A stretch of DNA of 23,269 nt, from positions 1 to 23,269 of the forward strand of contig JAJDCE010000044.1 of the NCBI GenBank assembly GCA_029260985.1, given 5' to 3'. Below the pieces are notes generated by a model, which worked only from the letters and a program-made list of their open reading frames with translations, did no database searches and was not told the DNA's origin. Made by a program: the position numbers and the translations under genes. The DNA comes from Patescibacteria group bacterium. GTDB lineage: Bacteria; Patescibacteriota; Gracilibacteria; UM-FILTER-43-11. Of the stretch, positions 12,738-21,384 are shown piece by piece (the stretch's first letter is position 1; every line of letters starts with the position of its first letter).

Positions 12738-15700
12738 TTACTTCGTTCTCTTTTGCTTATCAAGGTCTCTTTCTGGTTTGTTCTCAAAAGTAGCTAATTT
12801 AGTAACTTTTTTTAAGAGTTCGTGGATTTGAGTTAACCCCTTGCTACCTCGTTTCATTAAATCTTCTACAAGACCTGTTTTTTCAGCAGCAAATTTCTTT
12901 GTAATTCTAGTTAAATCTTTAGTAGTAATTTTTTTAGGTGCTTGCTCTCTATAAATTGCGCTCAGATGTTTCATTACGAACTTTCTGTATTCTAACTTAA
13001 AGTGGTTCGGCCCATGAGCTATCTGTTTTGCATGAGTCCATAACGATTTACTGGAGAAATATTCGTCTAAGTAGTTATGATATTTTTCAAACCTATCTGC
13101 CACTGCTTTGCTACCGAAGGCGGTAAGAGCTTTGTGAGATTCGACGTAGTTTCTTTCAGGTACGTGCTGTTTTTTGATCATGTCACTCCTATTTACTACG
13201 GCCTTAAATAAGGCATCAGCTTTATTATCGTTGTTTCCATAGTCCGATAGAATTACACTATCGGCAGTTCCTAAGGCAAATTGGATTAGCTTAAGGGCTT
13301 GTTTTGGTGTCCATAGATTAAATGCTTTCATATAAGCTTTAACGTAGTGACCCTTGAAATCAGGCACTTGTTTTCCGCCTACAATTTTGCTTTCAATGTA
13401 GCCTTCCTTCATAACATCCTCCTGAGCTGAAAAAGTAATTGATTTTTTATATTTTTCAAAGCGTGGATATTCATTTTTGCGGGCTATATCCAAGTATCTG
13501 TTTTTGTACTTAACATATCTTGTTACTTCTTTTTCTCCTGCTAGCGTAATGATTTTCTCTTTATAGCTAGTAGTTACTTTTGAGTTGGTTGGGAAAGGGA
13601 AATGTAAGAACATTAAATAACCGTTGTGCTGAGTTTTAAAAGCGCCAAATCTACTGATATAATTGGTCACTGTTTTTTGAACTAATGGATCTCCTGGGTT
13701 GCCGGTTCGAATAGCTTGTGCGAGCTTAAGACCCTCAGGCTTTGTTTGGTCAATATAGTTGTAGTTTTGAGGATGTTTTAGGAAAGCGATTAGGTTTTTT
13801 AATCCATCTTGAAATGCTGCAGTTGGATTATCTCGAGGGCCAACACCAACAAAGTTTACGTAACCCTCATGCGGATTCATTTTAAAACGACCTTCGGTTG
13901 GGTGTGACGGGTTGCTATGGAATAGTCGGTTGGATAAAATGCCCTTGGTCTTATCCCTCTTTAAATTGGTTTGATAAAAGTCACTTTCGAATCTACCGAA
14001 AATTTTGTAACCGTTAGCAATTTGGTTCATTAGTATTAAGCCATTGTGTTTGCGTTCAGCTTTGGTGGTTAGGCGTGCATAACCTTGTCTTGGGAACATG
14101 TTGTATGTAACCTTCTTTTCATTTTCAGTCCATTCTTTCTGCTTGGTTTTAAGTCCGTTAATAACATCTCTCAATGAGCCACTTCCCCATTCAGCGCTGT
14201 GTGCGGTAAGAGCCCATGGTATTTTTACACCTGTTTTAACAATTTCCCATATATTTGAGCCGGTTCGTCTTATTCGAACAGCATCATGGCTGTCTTTCCA
14301 CCATATCTTTAGTTCGCCGGCTTTGGTGCGGGCGAATTGCCAACCTTGTGTACCTAGTTTTTCCATAGCAGCCCATCCTTTTGGGCCATAATTAGTCAAA
14401 AATTCATGTTTCAATTCAGCGGCTTTTTCGGTGGTCCAATCCGATATATGGAACCAGGCTGGTTTTGCGACTTTGCCTTCTAGCCATTTAAGGCTGTCAG
14501 ACATTAAGGCTGCCGCAAATGAAAGACCTGATGCCTTTTTCATTGCTTTTTCAATATCGGTAGCAGTGGTCATTGCGCTGGATACTTCTTCCCAGGTTGG
14601 TTTGTGAGTTGCGCCTTTCGCAATCAATTGCTGCTGGTAGGGCGATAGCATGTCGATGTTCTTTTTATTGTCTTTGTTTTTATTTTCCAGTCCAGTACGG
14701 GTGTAATGGTTGTATAAAAAGTCTCTCCCACGCTGGATGAGCTTAGCTTTGCTCAAGTCCTCCCCAGGAGATGCTTTTTTGCCAAATGCCATCAATTGTT
14801 TTTCGACTACGTCTTTAAAGATTAAAGCATTGGTTTCCTGATCTGTTGCGGTTGGGTCGATGCTGTCCAGTTCACTGGATGAGATCAGTCTGCTGCTTAC
14901 TAGTGATTTATGGAGTGAGATATGGGCTGAGCGACCTGCTTTTTTTCGTTGGCTTCGGGTATCATATTGTCCCCGTTTGTCATACCACCTCAGCGTATCT
15001 TCAATACTTTTTGAATGAAGAACTTGTAAGGCTCGGTAGCGGGCTTTGTCGTTATTTTCAATGCCCGAAAGGGTTGCCATTCGGTTTAGAATTGATCCTT
15101 TTGAATATTCAAAAGGGGATTCAACTCCTAATTTACCAAGGATTGATTTCTTGGTGACATCTTCATAAATCATACTTGCCAATAATGCACCTCCTCCCCA
15201 CTTGGCTATTTTGGACATCGTGCTGTTTTTACTTAAAACGCCCTTAAATATAAATAGGTAAGCTGCCGCACCATACATGATGCGTTTTTCTATGGGTTGT
15301 CCTGAATCAAATATTCCTCCCACAACTTTTCGAACAACTCTCATTACTTTACTGCTCACAGTGGCCTTTTTTTCATTGATAGCTTCGTTGTAGGCGGTTC
15401 GAAGCGCATTGGCTTTTTCACTTAGCTTGGTTCGTTTTTTAAAGTCTTCGATAAAGCTCTTGAGCAGTTTTCGGGCGTTCTTGTGTCCTGAGCTATTCTT
15501 GTTTGCCAGGGCATCTAAGAATTCTTTATTCTTAGAGGTTGAGGCCATGATGAAACTCAATACTTGTATTGCTACAGCTTCTTTCCCTTTCCCTTTTTTA
15601 AGTTTATTTTCTAAGTCTGATTCCCAGGTGCTGACGTTCTTTTTTGGGTTAGAGTAATATCCAAGCTTCCAATAAGCTTCAAAGGCTCCTTCCCAATTCA

Positions 15701-18700
15701 CGCCCTGTGCTCTGGCTGTGGCTTCTAATCCTGAAATTCCTTCCAGTAAATTCTCTTTAGACGCTGTTACGATTGGATGAAGCTTTTCCACTGAAGTTGT
15801 ATCTCCTGTGGCTCTTACACCTAATTTTTGCTCTAGAGCAATTCGACTGTTTTTATTAAAATCAGCTACAAAGTAATTTTTAATATCGCTGATGATTTTT
15901 TCTGCCTCTTTTGGATTGGCTCCTGCGAGCTGCCTTTTTAGAAAGGCAGGATTGGTTTTGTTGAGTATCTGATATAGTGCAACTGTTTTCCGATTTACTT
16001 TTACGTCGTGAGGTTGACCACCTTTTTCTACTTGGGTGTGTAGATTTGAAAGCTGATAGGCTGAAATACCGATCTGATCCTCTTGTTTTTCATTATAGTA
16101 AACATTAATAGAAGGTATTCGTTTGATTTGGGATAGCTGCTTCGCCATTTTCCGGAATTGCTTGTGAGTTTTTTCAAGCTTTGCGATTTCTACCCTACTT
16201 ACAATTCGTCCTGCCTTTAGTAGGTTTATATGTGATTGAAAGGCAGTATCTGTTTTTTTGGCCTGAGCTAGAGCTGAATCGATATCACTATTTAGATTCA
16301 TTCCTTTTTTATTGCCGTCGATCGTCGACTTTTTAACTTCGTTGTGGAAGCTGTTGAAATCTTGACTGAGGTCTTTGACCAAATCAGCAAATTGAGTGTA
16401 ATTGTCGTTGAGTTGTTTTTCAGTGAATAGTGAAAGAAAAGCGTGTTCTATCCCCCCTTTCATTCGCAACCTTCCAATTAAGTCACCTTTTGAATCAAGG
16501 AGTGCTTTTTTGATGGCATCACCTTGTAATTCTTTGTGATTAAAGGGTCGTCTTTTGTAGGGGCTAACCTTAAAGCTTGGTTTCAGGAATTTTTTACTCA
16601 AGATTCCGTCAATTCCTGCTTCGCTAAGCATGGCGGCTGCAACGATGAGAGCTTGTGTATCTGGATCATTCGGCATTTTACCTCGATTGATCAGCTCTTT
16701 GCGAATGGCCATGTATTCTTCCATCGCAACCTGTAGATTACTGGTGTTATTCAGATTTTTACCATCAATTACTTTGTAGGCGTTTTCTAAGTAACTTTCT
16801 GCACCTGTACGTTTGGCTAAGTAAGCCCGTTTTAAATGTAATTTACTGTCACTTAGCACTTGTAAACGTGCTTTGTAGAAGGATGCTAAGTCATGATTTC
16901 CTGACTGTTTGGCATTTTCATGTAACTTTTTGGTTCGTGAAATATCACCGCTTAACATGCTCAACCTTGTTCGATAGGCTCTTACTTTTTCGGCAGGAGA
17001 TAGGGTTTTTTCTGTTTTGCCTTCAAGCTTGTTCTTATGCTTGATCATTCCATGTAATACTGCCTTTTTTTCTTCAATAGCCTTTTGAACTTTCGAATAA
17101 TACTGTCGTCTCATAATGAGTACATCGTGTACTAACAGTAAGTTGTTATAGAAATTTCTTTCTGTAGCATCTTTAGGTTTGCTTTGAATGAATTTAATAA
17201 TTTTATCATTCAACATATTGATATTACTGGTGTCGATCGATGTGGAGAAATGCAGATTATCACTATGCCGATTCAAATCATTGATATGGCTCTGAACGGT
17301 GTTTGGATTTAGGTTGCGCAGAGCATTTTCTGAAGTGTCATTTAGAACATTATTTACATCTTTAAAATTGATGGCAGTCTTTTGGATTTGCTGGAATAAT
17401 CGAATTCCATTTCTTTCTAAATTGCTTTTTGCCTTTGTAAGAGGTGTTGATTTAGCGAATTTAACATTTTTACCATTCACTTTTTTTAGTTGAGTGGTGG
17501 CTCCTGGTATGTCGGAATCAAGCCTAAAAATATTCAAGTTTATTGACCCTGTCGTTTTGCTTAGCGGGTCACGTTTTACTAAATATTGCCTTAGGCTAGC
17601 TGCACTATTGCTGAGTAGGCCATTTAGATCGGAAGTGATACTCAGTTTTTTTGGTGGTGCTAATTTGCCAGCTATTGTTCCAATTGCATTCAAGCCTTCT
17701 TTATAGTTTGATTGAGAGCTTAAATGGGATTCGAACTGATAAGTTCCTTTTTTTGCCTTTATATCCACTTTTCCAGCATTTCCCCCATTAAGCTTATCGT
17801 ATTCTGTATATTCAAGAACGGCAAAATACTGATTGATGGCTTCAAGGTATTGTTTATAAGCCTTGAGCGCTGGGAGTCGCTTATTAACTAAAAATTCAAG
17901 GTACTTTTTTGCCGCTGTATTAGGTCGTGGTTGTAATTGGGCTAATACATTTTTGATGATACTGATGTTTTTTGATTCAACATCAATTGACTGAGTTACC
18001 ATTGGGAATGCGAGTCTTAATTCAGCAGAGTATTTTCTAAAGTCTTTTAAGTCTTTGGGTTGTATTACTTCTTTTTTCTGAATTGTTTTGAAAAAGCGAT
18101 TCATGCCCTTAAAGCTACCCGTACGAACATATCCAGCAAAAGGATTTTTAGTTAAATTATTTTCCTTGGTATGAAATCCCCGTGGATGTTGTTTTGTTTT
18201 TCCACCAGATCTTGTTTTTTGAAGATATTTGTTAATTTTGAATTCACCTTCAGCGGTATCAATCTTAGGCCATGCAGTTCCTGAACTTCTAAAAAAATCT
18301 TCAGGGAATCCCTTTAACTTCTTGCTATAAATATCATTTGCTTTGGCTGCATACTCCCCTCGCATCTTTCGGATCTTTCGGTCGGCGATTTCAGCTTCTT
18401 TTAAAACCTTTTCACTATTACTGTTGGTCAAAGCGATTAGGTCTAAGTTTGGATTGTTCTTAGATAAACCACTAATGTTATCAGGATGGATCTTTTGGCG
18501 TTTTTTCAAAATAGCCAAAAGGATTGCCCTGGCTCTTTTACCTTTTTCGAACTGTTTGTAGCGCTTAGGGTTAAGCGAAATATTACGTTCAATTGCTTTG
18601 ATTAGCGCCTCATTCTTGCTTAACACCTCTGAGCCTGCAGTGGGTTTTTCGGGTGCGCTTGAATACTTGTAAACCACACGGTTTTCAATTTCCAGCCACT

Positions 18701-18734
18701 TGTCCTGTTTGTTTTGGTTTTTATCAATGTCCAT
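12738..18734 (-). CDS. Giant basic protein with central membrane hairpin (1998 aa)
   Basis: No family recognised. At about 225 kDa it is by far the largest gene here. The N-terminal ~1120 residues are Lys-rich, mostly helical and predicted soluble, with coiled-coil-like stretches (for example around VLHGMIKHKNKLEGKTEKTL). Two hydrophobic segments form a possible hairpin at about 1155-1168 (YGAAAYLFIFKGVL) and 1173-1188 (KWGGGALLASMIYEDV). The remaining ~800 residues are again soluble; they include a Trp/Gly-rich amphipathic part (about 1450-1560) and a more mixed globular part with GYVNFVGVGPRDNPTAAF. There is no signal peptide, so both large arms are probably cytoplasmic, tethered by the hairpin. 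The start ATG 18734 has no SD and about 17 nt of leader. A tape-measure or adhesin role was considered and not supported. It is probably a scaffold of the cluster's assembly (inference). Confidence 0.9.
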   Translation of the reverse strand: MDIDKNQNKQDKWLEIENRVVYKYSSAPEKPTAGSEVLSKNEALIKAIERNISLNPKRYKQFEKGKRARAILLAILKKRQKIHPDNISGLSKNNPNLDLIALTNSNSEKVLKEAEIADRKIRKMRGEYAAKANDIYSKKLKGFPEDFFRSSGTAWPKIDTAEGEFKINKYLQKTRSGGKTKQHPRGFHTKENNLTKNPFAGYVRTGSFKGMNRFFKTIQKKEVIQPKDLKDFRKYSAELRLAFPMVTQSIDVESKNISIIKNVLAQLQPRPNTAAKKYLEFLVNKRLPALKAYKQYLEAINQYFAVLEYTEYDKLNGGNAGKVDIKAKKGTYQFESHLSSQSNYKEGLNAIGTIAGKLAPPKKLSITSDLNGLLSNSAASLRQYLVKRDPLSKTTGSINLNIFRLDSDIPGATTQLKKVNGKNVKFAKSTPLTKAKSNLERNGIRLFQQIQKTAINFKDVNNVLNDTSENALRNLNPNTVQSHINDLNRHSDNLHFSTSIDTSNINMLNDKIIKFIQSKPKDATERNFYNNLLLVHDVLIMRRQYYSKVQKAIEEKKAVLHGMIKHKNKLEGKTEKTLSPAEKVRAYRTRLSMLSGDISRTKKLHENAKQSGNHDLASFYKARLQVLSDSKLHLKRAYLAKRTGAESYLENAYKVIDGKNLNNTSNLQVAMEEYMAIRKELINRGKMPNDPDTQALIVAAAMLSEAGIDGILSKKFLKPSFKVSPYKRRPFNHKELQGDAIKKALLDSKGDLIGRLRMKGGIEHAFLSLFTEKQLNDNYTQFADLVKDLSQDFNSFHNEVKKSTIDGNKKGMNLNSDIDSALAQAKKTDTAFQSHINLLKAGRIVSRVEIAKLEKTHKQFRKMAKQLSQIKRIPSINVYYNEKQEDQIGISAYQLSNLHTQVEKGGQPHDVKVNRKTVALYQILNKTNPAFLKRQLAGANPKEAEKIISDIKNYFVADFNKNSRIALEQKLGVRATGDTTSVEKLHPIVTASKENLLEGISGLEATARAQGVNWEGAFEAYWKLGYYSNPKKNVSTWESDLENKLKKGKGKEAVAIQVLSFIMASTSKNKEFLDALANKNSSGHKNARKLLKSFIEDFKKRTKLSEKANALRTAYNEAINEKKATVSSKVMRVVRKVVGGIFDSGQPIEKRIMYGAAAYLFIFKGVLSKNSTMSKIAKWGGGALLASMIYEDVTKKSILGKLGVESPFEYSKGSILNRMATLSGIENNDKARYRALQVLHSKSIEDTLRWYDKRGQYDTRSQRKKAGRSAHISLHKSLVSSRLISSSELDSIDPTATDQETNALIFKDVVEKQLMAFGKKASPGEDLSKAKLIQRGRDFLYNHYTRTGLENKNKDNKKNIDMLSPYQQQLIAKGATHKPTWEEVSSAMTTATDIEKAMKKASGLSFAAALMSDSLKWLEGKVAKPAWFHISDWTTEKAAELKHEFLTNYGPKGWAAMEKLGTQGWQFARTKAGELKIWWKDSHDAVRIRRTGSNIWEIVKTGVKIPWALTAHSAEWGSGSLRDVINGLKTKQKEWTENEKKVTYNMFPRQGYARLTTKAERKHNGLILMNQIANGYKIFGRFESDFYQTNLKRDKTKGILSNRLFHSNPSHPTEGRFKMNPHEGYVNFVGVGPRDNPTAAFQDGLKNLIAFLKHPQNYNYIDQTKPEGLKLAQAIRTGNPGDPLVQKTVTNYISRFGAFKTQHNGYLMFLHFPFPTNSKVTTSYKEKIITLAGEKEVTRYVKYKNRYLDIARKNEYPRFEKYKKSITFSAQEDVMKEGYIESKIVGGKQVPDFKGHYVKAYMKAFNLWTPKQALKLIQFALGTADSVILSDYGNNDNKADALFKAVVNRSDMIKKQHVPERNYVESHKALTAFGSKAVADRFEKYHNYLDEYFSSKSLWTHAKQIAHGPNHFKLEYRKFVMKHLSAIYREQAPKKITTKDLTRITKKFAAEKTGLVEDLMKRGSKGLTQIHELLKKVTKLATFENKPERDLDKQKRTK

Positions 18735-18757
18735 TTATGGCATTAATTAATCTTTAT

Positions 18758-18766
18758 ATTATACCA
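18758..18766 (-). promoter_or_regulatory. Extended -10 promoter for the giant gene
   Basis: The minus strand reads TGGTATAAT, a perfect -10 with the TGn extension; no good -35 is present. The predicted start is near 18751, giving a leader of about 17 nt. Confidence 0.6.
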
Positions 18767-18807
18767 AATTTAGAGGGAAATAGCCAGTCGGTATGCTTGA
18801 CGCATAT

Positions 18808-18839
18808 GGTGAAAAGTGGTGAAAAATTTATGTGAAAAA
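18808..18839. repeat. Three GTGAAAA direct repeats upstream of the giant gene
   Basis: The + strand reads GGTGAAAAG, TGGTGAAAAA, then TGTGAAAAAT within about 30 nt, some 45 nt upstream of the -10. They could be operator sites. A further stem, ATCAAT/ATTGAT (18853-18858/18867-18872), lies beyond. Confidence 0.35.
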
Positions 18840-18903
18840 TGCCTAAAAAACCATCAATTATTGTTTATTGATTCGTTTTATCACCATTTTGATACGGTTT
18901 TTT

Positions 18904-18924
18904 TGGAAAAACCTACTTATAATT
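18904..18924 (-). other. No convincing terminator seen after the 708-aa gene
   Basis: A GGTTTTT/AAAAACC stem (within about 18895-18913) follows the stop codon by about 20 nt, but it is AT-rich and lacks a trailing T-run. Transcripts may continue into the giant gene. Confidence 0.25.
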
Positions 18925-18929
18925 GGATT

Positions 18930-21056
18930 TTACAGTCCTAAGACTTTCTTTGCTTTTGTTGTTGCGGCTTCGATGGAAGGGGCTTTGGCAAGATCTCCTT
19001 TAGACATGCGGAAATGGACTCGATCCTCTGTTTTTAGTGCTTCGGTAAGGTCCTTGTAGGCTTCTTTTATACCTTTTCCTTTCGCAACGGCTTTGCCAGC
19101 TGAATAAATATCTTTCCATGAAGAAAACCCTTTTTTCACTAAACTTTTTTTACTCCCTTGCACGCCCCAATGAAAGCCAAATGCTTTTAATACCCTTTTG
19201 ATCTTTTTGGCTGTAGCACCTCTTCCATTCCCCATTTGTTGTACATCAATTGCTTGTCCTGAAAGGTGATATGAGCCAGTCATGCTTCCAACCCAAACTT
19301 TTGTATCCCTTTTTTCATTTCTTTCTCCTATTATAAATTGGGTTTGATTTTGGCGGAAATGACTTACTTCTGATTTTCCAAATCCGGTAAATGGAATTCC
19401 TGCTTTGCCCAACAGTTCCCAGGCGGTGGCGAATCTTTTCATTACCGATTCTCTAAGCATTAATTTATGTCCATTTATGCTGTGTTCTACAATGTGTTCA
19501 TCAATACGTTTTCGATAAGTGCCGGCAGCAAGCCAATTTTGAGTTTTATCATCCAATTCTGATTTTTTTCTTCTTATTTCCCTTTTAAGCGCTGCTTGGT
19601 ATCTCGCTTCTTTTTCTGGGTCTGAGAATTTGCCGAATTTAAGCTCGTGCGGAGACATTGCTCTGAATCTAGATGTACTTGTTTCAGTTGAACTTCCTCC
19701 AAAATTCGGTAAATCAATGTCTGGTGTACTAACTCCTACATCGGGGTTGAGAACTTTGTGTACAATCATTCCCCCCGTGCCTATTGCGGCCGCAGTTCCA
19801 ATGGCGGCAAGCCCTAAAAATCGGCGTCGGGACATTCGTGCAGTATCCTCTTTTTCTCGTTCAGCCTTTTCTGCCTGTTCTTCAGGTGTGGGTTGACGCT
19901 CTGGTGGCTTTTCAGGTTGTGCCAATGCTTCTCTTTCAATATCTTCAATGCTCATAGGTTCATTATCAGTTGGTTCTTCGTCTGGTGGATTGTGAATTTG
20001 CATCATACGTCCGATGTGAGGGGGGAGCGGGGGTTCAGTTGGTCCATCATTGCTTTGATCGGTTTCGGGTTCTGCTTCGTTAGGTTCAGTGGTTTGTGAT
20101 TCTTCAGGTGGTTCTTGGTTGACTATTTCTGCATTTGGATTATTAATATACATTTCAACCACCTGAATGCGCAACTCTAATTCATATATTTTCCTAATGT
20201 AATACTCAAGATAGGGGGTAAACACCAAATCAATTGGAGGCTGAGTGCTATATAAGTGGTCTAATTGAGCGTGTAATTCGTGAATTTCTTCTTCCAACTC
20301 TTCTTCCTCTACTCCTTTATATTCGCTTGTATAGTGTGTGAGTTTTTTATCTTCTTCTTTTTTTAATATGGCTGCTATGGGTTCACTGATGGAGAGCTGA
20401 ATGGCTTCAACTTCTTCACTAATTGCTTTTAAATGGCTTTCGAGCTGATCAATACGAGTCTGATCGGTGCCTGCCATTGTTATTGCAGCTTCTATTTCGG
20501 TTTTTATCTGGGTTAGCAGTGTGCTGTAAGCATGGTAAGTGTCCTTTAGCTTTGAAATATCGTTGTTTTCACTGATTTTTCTGTTTTTAAGCCGTTCGTA
20601 TGCTGAGTATAGATTCAAAACTTCTTCAGGATTATCAGGTGTCTCGGTTGCTAATTTTTTAATATGCTGATTGTTTTTGGCTCGTTTGGCACGTGTTTGA
20701 ATAACCAGGTTTATCTTCTCAGCTTCTTGATTTAAGGGTAGTTTCAATTTTGCTGACTCACCCATTTTATCTTGTTCAATAAGCCCTTGATCTCTTAAGG
20801 CCTGAATGGTGCTGTTGACTATATTATTCGGTAGTCCGGTTAATGTGGTGAGGATTAGTGTATTGGCTGTATGTTTGAAGGCCATCACATTTACTACTTC
20901 TATGCTCACTCCAGCGCTATTTAGCGCTTCTTGAGACTCTATAGTTAGGTCATTTGAATTCACCTTTCCGTTTCGTTCCAATAAATCTTGCACTTCTTCC
21001 ATGCCGTCTTTCAGTCGTTCATTTTCCGATGGTGAGAGGTCGATTGTCTCAGGCAT
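18930..21056 (-). CDS. Fusion: helical cytoplasmic region + Tat signal + M15-like peptidase (708 aa)
   Basis: Residues 1-310 are helical, with a possible winged-helix-like part at 55-95 (NIVNSTIQALRDQGLIEQDK) and coiled coils (about 150-305). Residues 311-405 are Pro/Glu/Gln-rich and probably disordered. A textbook twin-arginine signal then appears, SRRRFLG at 409-415 followed by LAAIGTAAAIGTGG. The C-terminal domain (about 465-708) resembles M15/VanY-type zinc peptidases: SYHLSGQAID gives His597 and Asp604, and EDRVHF gives His681 with Glu677/Asp678 as possible base. These enzymes cut peptide cross-links or stems in peptidoglycan. Met408 directly precedes the twin-arginine motif, so a second, shorter 301-aa product is possible. 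The full-length start ATG 21056 lies 4 nt after the preceding gene. Exported wall remodelling for a surface structure is the likely job. Confidence 0.82.
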   Translation of the reverse strand: MPETIDLSPSENERLKDGMEEVQDLLERNGKVNSNDLTIESQEALNSAGVSIEVVNVMAFKHTANTLILTTLTGLPNNIVNSTIQALRDQGLIEQDKMGESAKLKLPLNQEAEKINLVIQTRAKRAKNNQHIKKLATETPDNPEEVLNLYSAYERLKNRKISENNDISKLKDTYHAYSTLLTQIKTEIEAAITMAGTDQTRIDQLESHLKAISEEVEAIQLSISEPIAAILKKEEDKKLTHYTSEYKGVEEEELEEEIHELHAQLDHLYSTQPPIDLVFTPYLEYYIRKIYELELRIQVVEMYINNPNAEIVNQEPPEESQTTEPNEAEPETDQSNDGPTEPPLPPHIGRMMQIHNPPDEEPTDNEPMSIEDIEREALAQPEKPPERQPTPEEQAEKAEREKEDTARMSRRRFLGLAAIGTAAAIGTGGMIVHKVLNPDVGVSTPDIDLPNFGGSSTETSTSRFRAMSPHELKFGKFSDPEKEARYQAALKREIRRKKSELDDKTQNWLAAGTYRKRIDEHIVEHSINGHKLMLRESVMKRFATAWELLGKAGIPFTGFGKSEVSHFRQNQTQFIIGERNEKRDTKVWVGSMTGSYHLSGQAIDVQQMGNGRGATAKKIKRVLKAFGFHWGVQGSKKSLVKKGFSSWKDIYSAGKAVAKGKGIKEAYKDLTEALKTEDRVHFRMSKGDLAKAPSIEAATTKAKKVLGL

Positions 21057-21060
21057 AGGT

Positions 21061-21375
21061 TTAGTTAAATTTAGCTGTTAGGCTTTCAAAATGGTCTAAT
21101 TCTTCGTTGAGTTGTGTTTGTAGCTCCGAGTTATTGTTGATGTATTCAACCATGATTTCATTTGCCTTTTCGTTGTTGCTTTCGACTTTTTCCATCAAAT
21201 CCATCAGATCTTCATATGACATAAAATTTCTTATACTTTCCATGATTACTCTGACCACATGAACTTCGATGGTTTTTCGGAGTTCATCCGTTTGCTGGCC
21301 TTCAGGCAGCTTTGCAACTACATGATTGATGTAGGCAGAAAGGTCAAATGTTGAATGTGCTGCAGTATAATTCAT
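21061..21375 (-). CDS. Small helical protein, DUF5663-like (104 aa)
   Basis: An acidic, all-helical protein without signal or membrane segment. The layout is a short lead-in with LPEGQQTDELRKTIEVHV (28-45), then VIMESIRNFMSYEDLMDLME (48-67), then an acidic tail of alternating charged helices. This recalls small DUF5663-type proteins of CPR genomes (leucine-rich motif, then 'sEEdld.l', then acidic helix). The match is from memory and tentative. The start ATG 21375 lies 9 nt after the 583-aa gene's stop and its own stop is 4 nt before the 708-aa gene. It is therefore the middle of a tight operon and probably translationally coupled. No SD is present. Its size and helical nature would suit an adaptor or chaperone for one of its large neighbours, but nothing in the sequence proves this. 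Confidence 0.8.
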   Translation of the reverse strand: MNYTAAHSTFDLSAYINHVVAKLPEGQQTDELRKTIEVHVVRVIMESIRNFMSYEDLMDLMEKVESNNEKANEIMVEYINNNSELQTQLNEELDHFESLTAKFN

Positions 21376-21384
21376 AGGATTTAT

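Noticed and set aside
12738..18734. Phage tape-measure or prophage structural gene
   Set aside because: No capsid, portal, terminase or tail genes are nearby, and the single central membrane hairpin with Lys-rich arms is not the usual tape-measure layout.
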